Shown here piece after piece: positions 1 through 11,400 of a stretch of DNA of 64,000 nucleotides. The position numbers and the translations under genes are program-made. The notes under the pieces are model-generated. The model searched no databases and was not told the origin of the DNA. It saw nothing but the letters and a program-made list of their open reading frames with translations. The stretch's first letter is position 1. The number at the start of each line of letters is the position of its first letter. Origin of the DNA: Halicephalobus mephisto (taxonomy: Eukaryota > Nematoda > Chromadorea > Rhabditida > Panagrolaimidae); assembly GCA_009193035.1 (NCBI GenBank), contig SWDT01000065.1:1-64000 (forward strand), given 5' to 3'.

Positions 1-86
1 AAAGACAAAAAGTAGAGATAATTTAACTAACCAATTGTTAAAATTGTAAATTCCAAAAGATATGTTTCACAGTAGATTTTTTTGGA

Positions 87-244
87 TGTTTGGGGAAATT
101 GGATTGTAGTTGATTCAAATCGAATTCAAATGAAGGATCCTCGTAACAATAAGTTTCTGGAGATTAGAAAAGTGTTAGATCAGATATTTTCTGGAAAACT
201 TAATCTTTACAAGCAGAACAAAAGGTTTCCGAAAGGATATTTGG
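87..244 (+). other. Exon-like open segment, unassigned
   Basis: An open segment of about 52 codons follows an AG (CACAGTAG) and ends at a GTAAAT donor-like site. Its composition looks more coding than the flanking AT-rich DNA, with runs such as NWIVVDSN and KFLEIRKVLDQIF. It loosely recalls the C-terminal domain of nematode F-box-associated proteins, but no diagnostic motif is visible. No partner exon was found, and the gene could extend off the left edge. No function can be assigned. Confidence 0.15.
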
Positions 245-832
245 GTAAATACGGTTTTTTCAATATCTAAAAGTACTTTGGTATATAACTATTATCCTTC
301 GGGAATGAACAGAAGTTTTTGCCTGTCATATGATCTCAATTTCTAAACCATTCAGTTTGAAATCATATAAAATTATGAGACAATCATAAAATAGATTCTT
401 ATTTAAGTTACTGTTTTTCAAAACTTCTAAGAATTCTTGTCAAAGTTGTTTCATAATTAAATGCATTTCTGTTTTTATGGTGATATACTTGCGATTATTT
501 TAAAATTGCTTCATTTCAATAAAAAAGTGATATATGGGTAATTCGAAAATAAATGACAACATTAGCAGATTTGCGCAGTTATCATAGATGAGGAAATCCA
601 TTCAATATTATTCTTAAATGTGAAGTAATCATTTTCTGTCTGTCACGTATTCATAAAACTAATTGAATCTGTCATGGACCTTGAGGTATTCCACATAATC
701 CTAATCGATAGATGGAAGAAGAAATCCTTCTTTATTCTGATACAGTAAGATTTCGGTACAATATAAATAAACTTCATCTAAGGAGATAATAGAATAGTGT
801 AGGGAATAGACAAAATAATACAAAAATTTAAA
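245..832. other. Intergenic, nothing recognised
   Basis: AT-rich DNA with short open frames only. I see no gene, RNA or repeat structure here. Confidence 0.4.
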
Positions 833-1345
833 TCATAATAATTCTAGCCATGTGATGATGGGGAGATTTGGCGGTCTCCTTAAATACTGGGAGATCTGAG
901 CTTCACCAGACTTGTTCTCAGAGATAAACGGACTTCTAGGACTTTCAGGGGATGTCGTGTTTCTCAACTTAGTTATCTAAGAAAACCAAAACAACGATAT
1001 AGTAAAATTACTAGTTTACCCAATTTGATCTAAAACTAACAATGAAGTTCACTTTTATTTCTATGGTAAATTATCAATGTTTCCTTTATATATCCTATAT
1101 CTTGGAGTTCTAAAAAATATAAAATTAAGTTTAGGAGATCCTTGAATTTCTGTTCAAAATAACAAAGGTAATTTAAAAATTAACTAATAAATTATTTTGT
1201 CTTATTTAAAGATAATCCATTTTTATTTAAATAAATACTGTATTAACACACAGAGACCTACATGCAATGATTCATGGATTTGTAGATTTTGCATGATATT
1301 CAATGGAGTGCGCGTTCTTTTTAGAAGATGAAAGTAAAGATCCAT
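833..1345 (-). CDS. Possible two-exon small gene (75 aa), unknown function
   Basis: Candidate exon 1 is 1345-1262, with an ATG nine bases after a GAATTTTCAG acceptor, which could be a trans-splice site. It ends at CAT|GTAGGT. Candidate exon 2 is 976-833, after TTTTCTTAG, and ends in TGA. Both junctions are phase 0 and the join stays open (84 + 144 nt). The product would be 75 aa, basic and Ser/Pro-containing (TTSPESPRSP), with no signal peptide or membrane segment. I do not recognise it. The fit of acceptor, donor and phase is the only support; it may be chance or a remnant. Confidence 0.22.
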
Positions 1346-1820
1346 TTTCGTTTTCTGAAAATTCTTGCCACTCAGATATTTATTGAATGTAATAGAAATG
1401 GAGTTTTTGATATATTGTTCAATAATGTAATTACATTAATATATGATATAATGTTGACAGTCTTGTTGTTTGATTAAGAAAATAATTGAATAAATTTAAA
1501 CCGTTTATATAAATTTCTGTGCAAAATATGCTTGATATATTCAACTTTGCCACTTCATGTAATCTTCAAGAATATAGTTGCTTCAGAAAAACGTATATTA
1601 TTAATAAAGGAATAAAAAACATTAAAAGTTACGAATCGTTGAAAATCATAATTCTGACTGAAGTGGATCACAGTGACTTTCTGAAAATCGCGATATTTAA
1701 TTTATTTTAATGAAAATTGGTGTAAACAATTGCATTTTCATTCAAAAGTCTACTAAATAGTAATGATTTTAAACTCGACACTTGGGTGTAAATAAGCAAT
1801 AAAGAACTTTGATAAGTGTG

Positions 1821-1893
1821 TCCAGGTAGCTCAGTGGTTCAAAATACAATTATCAGATAATTTAAAAGACAGGATTTGATTCCGGGAGAAGAC
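1821..1893 (+). pseudogene. tRNA-like sequence, degenerate
   Basis: TAGCTCAGTGGTT at 1827-1839 is a good tRNA A-box/D-arm. A B-box-like GATTTGATTCC lies about 45 bases downstream, the usual spacing. The T-stem does not pair properly and the anticodon region is an AT palindrome (AATTATC-A-GATAATT) that cannot form a normal 7-base loop. It is most likely a decayed tRNA gene or tRNA-derived SINE head. Confidence 0.3.
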
Positions 1894-2218
1894 AAAGTTT
1901 TCTATTTTTCATGAAGGTTAAAATTCCTCTAATAAGTAGATGAAGTACTGTATCAAACAGAACAACCCTACTGTAGGGCAGAAGTATTGTTTGTGGGATT
2001 TGGGTCGGATGCGGGAGAGAAATCACAGCAGTGTGGAGTGCAAGGTTGTTGATGAGAAGTTCGTTGATTTTCTAACAATTCTTTCATTTGTATTTTGTTC
2101 AATACAGAAACTGGTTATTCTTGAGTTTGAAGAAGCATTTGGTATGAAATGATCATATCTCTAACTTCTGAATTTAAACTCAACATTAAAGGTTTATTTT
2201 TGGAATCTAGAGATTCAG

Positions 2219-2975
2219 GGTGAGGACGGTAGTCTATGTCACATTTCGTCAAAAATGGCGAACTGATTAGACTTGCGGCTTTTTTTGTGTTAGGATCACA
2301 GATTTCCTAGTTTTTAGAATTATTTACTGTTAAATCTGCTTCTTTTCGTTGTTACTTAATTGATACAATATATTTCACAATTTTCTTCATCTTCGTACTT
2401 AGTAACAATGATTTAGATGCGTTTTTACAGAAAAATAATATATCCAATTATTATCATAGATTTATTTAGTTGCAAAATGATGAATGGTTTGCAGTAAAAT
2501 TTCATATATCAATTTAGGAGTTTAGATTAAAAATCATGTGTCTAGTGACAGAACTTGAGTAACTTTTAGTGAATTATGTCTAAATTTGAATCAAAAGTTT
2601 GAAAAAAGTTCAAAATATATAGCCACGAACTTAACTATTTTAGTTATATCCTCCTATATCACTAACAAGCATTAGATAAAGTGAACCAACTGTTCGGAAC
2701 TACCATTCATTACTTTATTACAATTACGGCAATTGATAGATTCATAAAATTCTCTTTAAAATACTGATATAATGCATTATGACTCATAGTTTAAATTATT
2801 GTAATAATACTGATGTGAAAAGTGAGTCTTTTCGATTTCTAAATGCCTTATATATTGTAAAAAGATGTTAAAAATCACTGAAAATAAGATCTGAATGGTC
2901 CTAACATAAGAAAATGAGAAATCTCAAGGTTCGTCATTTTGGGCGAAATGTGACATAGACTACCGTTGCCGCACC
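2219..2975. mobile_element. Non-autonomous DNA element with about 85-bp terminal inverted repeats
   Basis: The left arm (2219-2303) matches the reverse complement of the right arm (2889-2975) over most of its length. The best-matched block is a shared GGTAGTCTATGTCACATTTC, and both arms also share TGTTAGGA near their inner ends. The 585-bp core has no plausible coding frame. This is the structure of a MITE or foldback element. The target duplication is unclear and no superfamily can be named from the ends. Confidence 0.65.
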
Positions 2976-3874
2976 GAAATTTCGAACTGCTTCCATTAGG
3001 ATCCCCATTTATCTGAAGAGACAGAATTATTAAAACTTTTTTTTAGTTCAGAAGCTGGTCAAAAATTAGAGACACTGTGAGAACTTTGATTCGCATGGAA
3101 TAAAACAGTTCATTTATTGAAAAATATTATTGTTGATCAAAAACATGTTTGTTTGAATCTCAATCGACATTGTTTCATTATTCTCATAAAGTGTAAATTT
3201 CCAGTAATCATACATTTACTTTTATATTTATAAAAGTAGTAAAACACAACTTTTTAAGCTTAAAATATTGTGACACCATGTAATTCCCCCTCTGGTTATT
3301 ATTATTTCATTGTCACTTTTTAATTAGCTGGTTAATTGCAAATCCCTCCAGGTACATCTTTCTTCATTTCACCAAGGGTATTTCAGGTCGGATTTCTATA
3401 CTTTATGGTGAGTTTTTATTTTCCTCATTATGTATTCTATATTCTGTATTCTCATTGTTATTGTTATTTCTTGTTTTTTGAAGCTGATCGGCAAAAAAGT
3501 TGATTTTTTGTGTCTCTACAGTAAAATCCCTGATGCTGTGATTAAGTTTATAACTATAAAAGTAGGTTTCTGTTTTATTCATATTTCAGAGAAATATTCG
3601 AGATTTGTACTTAAATTGGAATGTGTTTATTTATTCACAATTAATTTTACTTTATGGGCAATGCTTAAGTTACAACATGAATTTCTTACTCCTTTATGGA
3701 GTTTTGACGTATAATAATCAAGGTTTTTCCATAATGAGCATTTTGGAGATAGTTGTAAAACAGATATGGAACATAAGGTCTTTCATAATAGTCAATTTAT
3801 AATTCGAAAACACTAATTCAATAGCTTACGTCTTTTATCTGTTCTTTTTGTGAGTACGGTATTTCATCCTAGTT
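2976..3874. other. Intergenic, nothing recognised
   Basis: AT-rich. A 94-codon hydrophobic frame at 3430-3714 has no recognisable motif and no splice context, so I do not call it. Confidence 0.35.
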
Positions 3875-5969
3875 TTAAATAACTTCGATATAAGGTTCAA
3901 CCTCTCCACTGAGGACTTGAAGAGCGTGGATGGCAGCTCCGGTGGCTGTGATAATCTCCAGTTCTCCATCTATGACTACTTTTGCTCTAGGGAATTGTTT
4001 TTTAATCCATTCTTGAACAAAAGGGATTTTACAGGTTCCTCCAGCTAAGAACACAATATCTACGCCACTGAATGAAGCATATTGTGTATTCCAATATTTT
4101 GTTTGCTTACATCGATCCTTCCTTTGAGTTGGAAGCGGATGTAATTCAAATGTATTATAAGAAGAATCACTTTTAAAAAGCGTTTTCAATTTCCCTTCGA
4201 ACCACTCTTTTGTGAATTCGACCATTCTCTCAAGACGAGGATGAATATCCGACAGATCAAGCCTGAAATAAATGGTTTTCTCATTTATCATAATATTTGA
4301 CTCACTCTGTTTTCTCCTCAAAAGAAAGCTCATGTTTGATCTTCTTCGCTGTTTCCAATGTTCTCAGTTTCACGTTACTTCTTAAATCTTCTGGAATTGA
4401 TTTTTCTAGCTCATTAATAATTACATTGTCAATAGCCCTTCCTGAACGGAGGGCATCGTCAATTTCATGTGATTTTCTGATACAAGTTGCATACATATTG
4501 CCCTTATATTCTGAAATTTCATAAACTCTGCAAATACAGGTTCCTCCTCCGATGTCGAAGATGGCAATCTTCTTTCCTGGTTTGATCATTTCAGAATACC
4601 TATCATTGGACAAATAATAGAGGAGATCGGCGTGGGTCTCTTCAATGATGTCTATCACTTCTATATTAGCCAACTTCGCTGCTTCAATGGCACTAGAGAT
4701 CATACGAGCTGAGATATGTCTTCTTTCCTTTTTACTGTATATATAATATCTCGGAACAGTGATGACTGCCTTTCTTACAGAATTCCAATTATTAAATACA
4801 TCCTGATATTCACTTGCTGCTTTTGCCATTCGTTCTAAGAAAATTTTGTTGACCTCTGCGAGGGAAAAATCTTCCAAACCAAGGCAGGTCTGTGATCCTA
4901 AATGTGGCTGACCTTTTTTGAGATTGTACTTGAAAGGCCATATTGACTGCTTTGACATTTTCTCTCGATGCCGGTAATTACACAGAAGTTTATGATCGAA
5001 AATAACATGATCAGGTTTGGTTCTGAATCTTCTGACCGCTGCTCTTCCAATAATCGGTTTCTCTTCATCAAATGAGACTACAGATTCTGTCCAAAGGTCT
5101 CCAGGAGAAGATTCGTCGAAAGAAACAATTTGGATTTCTTTATTTCTAGAAACAGCCAGAACAGATCTGGTTGACCCGAGGTCGATTCCCATGATATCCG
5201 TTCTTGGCTCATATTCTTCAACTAGTTTTGGAATGTGGATGAAATTACGATCTTTAATGGTGTAAGTATTAAGGCTGTTTGCATTAGAATATTCGGTTTT
5301 AACTAAGACGGAAACTTCTGGATCAGAAATTAAATGTCTGGCAAGGAATAGTAACTCATCACTCCATGCCCATTGAATAAAATTGATACTTTTGAAACCG
5401 TATTTGTTCAATTCAGAACCATACAGTTTATTAACCTCCTTTCGACTATCCTTAAAAACAACATGAACTTGATTCATTCTGAGACCGAACATTCTTTCGA
5501 CGTACTCGAAATCAATACGTTGATTGAATCCATGTTGTCTCCAATCCAGCTTTTTCCATGTCACTCTTCCTCCAGCAGCTGTTGTGCACTGATATAAAGT
5601 AGTTTCATTGTTATAAAACCCAATAATCAATTCCCCAACAGAGTATTCAACTTTTTCTTCCAAATAACAATTAAAATCCAGTTCCTTATTCGTAGCGAGA
5701 TGGACTAGACTACCATATTTCTTGAAATCGTTCTTTTTGAAATAGCCTTCGTCATTATCTATAACAATAATCCCAATTTTATTTCCATACTTTGTAATTA
5801 GCTCAGCAATAATTTCATAGATGGATTTGTTTGGAAGTCGGGAATAATCGGATTCTTCTTTTGTTTTTACATTATAAGTTCTGATGTCAAATTCACCATA
5901 CCCTTTATAAATACCACAAGCAATACACTTTTTTTCAGAGCGAGCAACTGTAGACGACGACTGTCCCAT
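3875..5969 (-). CDS. Hsp70-like nucleotide-binding-domain protein with long N-terminal extension
   Basis: Two exons, 5969-4306 and 4262-3875, flank a 43-nt intron (GTGAGT...TTTCAG), giving 683 aa. Residues about 259-683 form an Hsp70-type actin-fold ATPase: phosphate-1 motif GIDLGSTR (261-268), ITVPRYY (403-409), phosphate-2 FDIGGGT (471-477) and adenosine motif VFLAGGT (625-631). The protein stops about ten residues after the ATPase fold, so the substrate-binding domain and lid are absent. Residues 1-258 are unusual. They contain GELIIGFYNNETTLYQC and, further on, SINFIQWAWSDELLFLA, which resemble decayed counterparts of the phosphate-2 strand and the last NBD helix, so this may be a degenerate second NBD (inference). 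The N-terminus MGQSSST fits an N-myristoylation signal (Gly2, Ser6), suggesting membrane attachment. A classical peptide-refolding chaperone role is unlikely. Heat-shock elements lie upstream. Confidence 0.85.
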
Positions 5970-6920
5970 TGAATATCAATAAAATGACTATTGATAACAT
6001 CCTAATAATACGATTTTACTCGGTGATGAAACCTCTTCCATTCCTCTTTCTTCTGATTAGACTCCGTGTGTCCATCACTACTTTATCTATAACTTAGAGA
6101 CTACTATGTGAACAAACTTTATTGATTATAATTTCCGATATTCAATCTGAAAGTATCAAATCGTTATAATTAAAGTCCATAAAATGCTCTTAAAAATGAA
6201 AAAGAAAAATTAAAAACAAAATCAAATACAGACCAGTGAAATGTTCTTTGAACTGAATTCTGAAAGATTAATCTCGAAACTAAATTTTATTCACACATTT
6301 GTGCTCTGAATTTACTTTACTCCACCACAGATGAATAGCATTTCAAAGATCAGAAACATTATTTACACAAATCAACTTCATTGTCATTTAAATCAATCTA
6401 TCAAGAACAATACTATCATCAATAATCAATATTAATATGAATAAGAAACAAATTAGATTTCAAAGCCGAGTGTCAAGTTCCCTGATATGTGACCAGATTT
6501 GTGGAAGATATTGTAGAATTGATGACATACTCAATTTCAGCCTTCATTTATTCACTGTAGTTGACTACTTTCTCACAGCTCATAATTTTTCCAAAGAGAC
6601 TAGAGAATATAACAATATCTTCTTGTTCCTTGCCCAATTGAACGAGTATCTTACAGAACGGATCTCCTCAACGACAATAGTACTCGTAGAATCTCCAATT
6701 CCCGAAGAAAATTCTCTGTTGTGTTTAAAGCATTCCTCAAAAGAAAGAAGAGTTCTTTCCCAGAGAGCATAAACCTGGGTATCAGTTCTTTCTCATATTT
6801 GAATGAAGATTTTAATTCCCCAAAGGTCTCAAATACTGAGAATCTTTTATCCTCTCATATCATCGGTAGACACACTGTTATTTAAATTCCTGGAATTATT
6901 CAGTATTCAACTCATGGATA

Positions 6921-6938
6921 TTCTGGGAACTTCCAGAA
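6921..6938. promoter_or_regulatory. Heat shock element (four units, one mismatch)
   Basis: TTCTGGGAACTTCCAGAA reads as TTC-nn-GGA-nn-TTC-nn-GAA, the alternating inverted pentamers bound by HSF trimers, with one mismatch in unit two. It lies 952 bp upstream of the Hsp70-like start codon. Confidence 0.55.
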
Positions 6939-7284
6939 TTGTTATTAAAATAGAAAAATAAGGCAAATTGATTTCACTACCGAATTACCAGATATATCAC
7001 TTCTTTATTTCGATTCTTTTTATACGTGAAATGATATGGACTTCCTCTAGTAATGGGTAGACACAATTCTCAACACACTCTTTATCCAACGATATCTGAT
7101 ACATAACAACACTACAGAACTTGATCCCAGAAATGGCGGGAACAATTATTGTTTTAGAAAAGATTTTTATCGTAGGAATATGCATTAGATTCCACTTCAG
7201 TATGAATATTAAGGAATCCCAAGAATCATGCTATTAAAAACATTGTAAATGAAACTTACGAAATCACCTCGATTCATAGGTTTA

Positions 7285-7302
7285 GAACTTTCTAGAAGAT
7301 TC
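7285..7302. promoter_or_regulatory. Perfect four-unit heat shock element
   Basis: GAACTTTCTAGAAGATTC is a perfect GAA-nn-TTC-nn-GAA-nn-TTC array. HSF sites with three or more contiguous units bind strongly. It is 1.3 kb from the Hsp70-like ATG; a closer target may have been lost or not recognised. Confidence 0.6.
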
Positions 7303-7449
7303 CAGTGTTTCTTAAGAATTTTAGAATCAACATATCAAATCAAGAATGGCAGAAGTTGTTAGAAAAGTCTAATAATTTGTGCCAAAGCAATTTTATAACG
7401 ATATTTATTTCTTATATTTATAAAAATATGATTTCGAAACAAAGATCTA

Positions 7450-7487
7450 GAACCTCGAGTTCTGAAATGTTTCAGAAAGTTCTAGAA
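7450..7487. promoter_or_regulatory. Extended heat shock element array
   Basis: Pentamer units run in register across 38 bp. The right end, GAA-nn-TTC-nn-GAA at 7475-7487, is perfect. The units to its left at 7460, 7465 and 7470 carry zero or one mismatch each, and a further GAA stands in register at 7450. Confidence 0.55.
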
Positions 7488-8429
7488 ATCCGAGTTGATG
7501 CAATTCCGTGGGACCATCAATGTACATTTTAATAATTTCAAAGTCAACATCAAGATCGGAGACGAAATGATGTTTCATAATACATTACATATGTTTATTA
7601 TTGTGTTCAATTCCACTTGTGGGAATGAACAAATCGGAAAAGTTAATGAAAACGAGAATAACAATTCGGTTCATTTCAAAAAGAATTCAAGAACATTAGC
7701 AGTATTTGTACAATTATTTATGTTTTTTGATTTTTGTATTTAATCAGTATAAGGGAATTTACGAGAACTTATCCAACATTGTCATGTTTCTTATTTCCGA
7801 GTATCAGCGTTCGAGTGCTAAAATTAATAATTCTCTGAGTAGTTTCTGAATCAAAAATCAACTTTGAAACTTCATAGTTTTCCACTAATTACCCGTAGAC
7901 TTCTGATATTTCGAAAAACACAGCAATTACCGTTGATTTCTGTTCGAACATCAAATGGATAAAAGAACAGAGAAAGATCTGGTTTCGTCCCACGACTAAT
8001 GTCATTCTTAGATTTCTTATTCTCTCAATGATCAATCGTTGCAAACCTCTAGAAATTTATATTTAGGATGGGAAACTTTTTCCAAATTCACTTAGAAAAA
8101 GCTTTGAGTTTGTTTCTATTAATAAATATTTGAAACATTCACGATCATAGGTAAAGTTATTGCCATGGTTGGAAAAATTACTTTGAAATTACTGATTTAA
8201 TCGTATCAGAGAACAGTTTTTGAGTTGTTAAGATAGTGTCGGAGATGAAAAGTTTCCCCTCTCCAATCATCGTTCCAAAGGACTGGAGTCTAGATACCTC
8301 CAGGGTACATCAGTATTGGTCAAACAATTATGAATGCACGCCATTTTCTATTATCTACTCCATTAAAACCAATCCCCTCCAAATCCTATTCAGCAACCTC
8401 TTCGCGGTGGAGGGGAGGCAATGGGTGAC

Positions 8430-11400
8430 CACTTCTTAGGGAGTGCATGCATTTTAAACCCCCCCCTAGCCCTAAAAATTGGTCTTTTTGTCGGTCGTTT
8501 TAGTGAAGCCCCGCTAGCCCCTAGAATGTATCATAAGCGACGAACAGGATAAAAAATAAGAGCCTCAGTCCCCTGCAGCTCATCCCTGCCCGGCATGGTA
8601 GCGCTGGATCAGCAAATGAGCAGAGGCCATCTAATCTCAGGTCAAAAAGCTACCAAAGAAAAATCCGTACAAGAAAATCACATCTTGTTGTCGGTACTTA
8701 CAATTGCCGCTCAGTTTGTTCGGCTCCACAACTCAGTTTACTTATCAAAGAATCGCAAAAAATCCGATACGATGTTATTGGACTTGCGGAGACAAAGAGA
8801 AAAGATCAGTTAGTGACAACCTGGAACGACGATACAGGTGTCTTCCTAGGTAAACGAGAAAAAGATTCTATATCAGGAGGAGTAGGATTTCTTGTTGCTC
8901 CTCACTGGACCAATAGAGTCAAAGACTTTACAGTTATAAATCATAGAATTGCAGTTTTGGATATACAAATCAACCACAGTTACATAGTTTCAATCATCCA
9001 AATCTATGCTCCGACTTCGGATAAAGACGAAGAAGAGCATGCAGAATTCTATGACCATCTATTAGATACTATCAATAGTCGCAAGAATTATTACAAGATT
9101 ATAATAGGTGATTTTAATGCGAGAGTTGGAAGACGGAAAGAAGGAGAAGTCTTCATAGGTACACATAGCATGGAAGATAGAAATGAGGCTGGAGAAAGAC
9201 TTGCATCTTTCTGCGAGACCCACCAACTATTCCATTGTAATAGCTTCTTCCAGAAACCACTCAAAAAGAGATGGACACATGTTAGCCCTAACAGTGTACA
9301 TAAACACGAAATCGATTGCATATTAAGTAATCGAAGAGCAGCTACAGATGTTAGTGTAGTTACCTCATTCAACACAGGAAGCGATCATCGGTTACTCCGA
9401 GCACGCTTTCATTTCAATAAAAGCCACATTAGGTATAATAGGTTCATCTCAAGACAAAAAACAACTCAAACCGAAATAGATACAAAAGCCATTTCAGCAG
9501 CGGCAAACATAGTGGATTTCAAAGAACTAGCAGACCTCGATAGAGATTACGAAAAATTAATTAGAAAAATACAAAAGCTAGCTAAAACACATCGTATATC
9601 ACCTCCCAACCACTCAAAAAATCGCATCTCTGATTCCACAAACGCGCTTCTACAACAACGACGATCCATGGATCGATCACAACAAAATCATATTGCTTAC
9701 ACCATCCTTAGCAAGCTATGTAGACAACGCATAGAAGAAGATCATAAGGAATTTACAAAACAGCGTCTTCTACAAGCAGCTCAAGCAAACAAAAGCATAA
9801 AAGGCGAAGCCAAGAAAATTGCTGAACATAGACAATCTATTCCGTGCTTAAGAGATTCAACAGGTAATGAAGTCACCTCTAGAACGAAAATGGAAACTAT
9901 CATAAGCGACTTTTATACAGACCTGTTTCGATCATCAAAACCGCTTAAAAATAGTATCAATACACTAAGTCCAATACCAACATTACCCCCTTTCCTTATA
10001 TCTGAAGTTAGATCAGTAATAAATGAAATGTCGCTGGGAAAATGTCCGGGTGAAGATGGTATTACTGTAGAAGTTTTAAAAGCTTGTGGACTTCCTCTTT
10101 ATAAATCATTGGCTAGTCGTTTCACAAGATATCTAAATGAAAAAACGATTCCTCGGAAATGGAAGGAATCAAGAACAATTTTACTCTTTAAAAAAGGAGA
10201 TAAAGATGATTTGGCCAATTACAGGCCAATCACCCTCCTACCGGTGATTTATAAAGTGTTCACAAAATGTCTTCTAGGAAGAATAAGAAACACCCTCGAA
10301 GAAGCTCAACCAGTCGAACAGGCTGGATTTAGACGTGGATTCAGCACACAAGACCATATATTTACGTGTTGTAAAATAATCGAAGCTTACCGGGAACATC
10401 ACATACCCCTTGTTCTTACATTTATTGATTATAAAAAAGCTTTTGATTCAGTTGAACCAGAGAGTGTCTTAGAGTCAATAAAAGAACAAGGAGTAGAAGA
10501 TGGTTACATAGAGGTTTTAAGAAGTTGTTATACTAACTGTACAACGACATTCAGACCCTTCAGCAAAGATATAATTATCCCAGTTGAAAAGGGGGTTCGT
10601 CAAGGGGATCCTATTTCTCCAAATCTTTTTTCTGCTTGTTTGGAATCAGTTATTAGGCGTTGCGAATGGGATAACTATGGACTTATCATTAACGGCCAAA
10701 GACTGAATCACTTGCGTTTCGCGGATGATTTGGTTTTGCTGACAAATACTTCGGAGGAAGCTATAGCAATGCTAAAATCTCTTGATAATGCAGGACAAGA
10801 CTATGGACTTGTCATCAACATTAAAAAGACTAAGGTCATGCGAAATGAATTCGCTGACACAGCAACTGTACACTTCAACAACAATACTATAGACGAAGTA
10901 GATGAATTTGTTTATCTCGGACGCAGCTTAACAATGAAAAACCAACTACATAAAGAGATTGAACGGCGACGTCGCGCTGCATGGGGAGCTTACAATACAA
11001 TAAAAGTAGTTCTGCATGCCACTACTGATGGGGAACTTCGAGCCAAATTGTTTAATAGCACTATCCTCCCAGCACTTACATATGCGGGAGAGACCTGGAC
11101 AATGAACAAAGAACACGAAAAACGTCTGAAGATAATTCAGACCTCCATAGAACGGCGGCTTGTAGGGATTTCACTACAACAACAACGTAATAAAAACTTA
11201 CACAATGCAGACATACACAACCAAGCCAAAGTTAAAGATGCTTTAGAATACGTTAATTATGCTAAACATCGATGGGCAGGTCACGTAGCGCGACGTACTG
11301 ACAACAGATGGAGTACAAGCGTTCTAGAGTGGTACCCTCGGGAGCGCAGAAGACCAATAGGCAGACCACCCACAAGATGGGCAGACTCGTTGGCACACCG

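Larger units (their letters stand above)
5970..8429. other. Upstream region of the Hsp70-like gene; no supported gene
   Basis: Contains three heat-shock-element clusters, listed separately. Open frames at 6437-6772, 7305-7532 and 7495-7743 show no domain, signal peptide or splice support. The reverse strand of 6580-6772 is also open for about 60 codons but is not recognisable. It may hold remnants of another gene served by the heat-shock elements. Confidence 0.35.

Noticed and set aside
3430..3714. 94-codon hydrophobic frame
   Set aside because: AT-rich DNA commonly gives Phe/Ile/Leu-rich frames. No motif and no acceptor near the start.
5170..5200. tRNA B-box-like GAGGTCGATTCCC
   Set aside because: Lies inside the Hsp70 phosphate-1 coding sequence with no A box; coincidence.
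6437..6772. 111-codon plus-strand frame, and an open minus-strand stretch over the same bases
   Set aside because: No signal peptide, domain or splice context. I could not decide on a strand, so neither is called.
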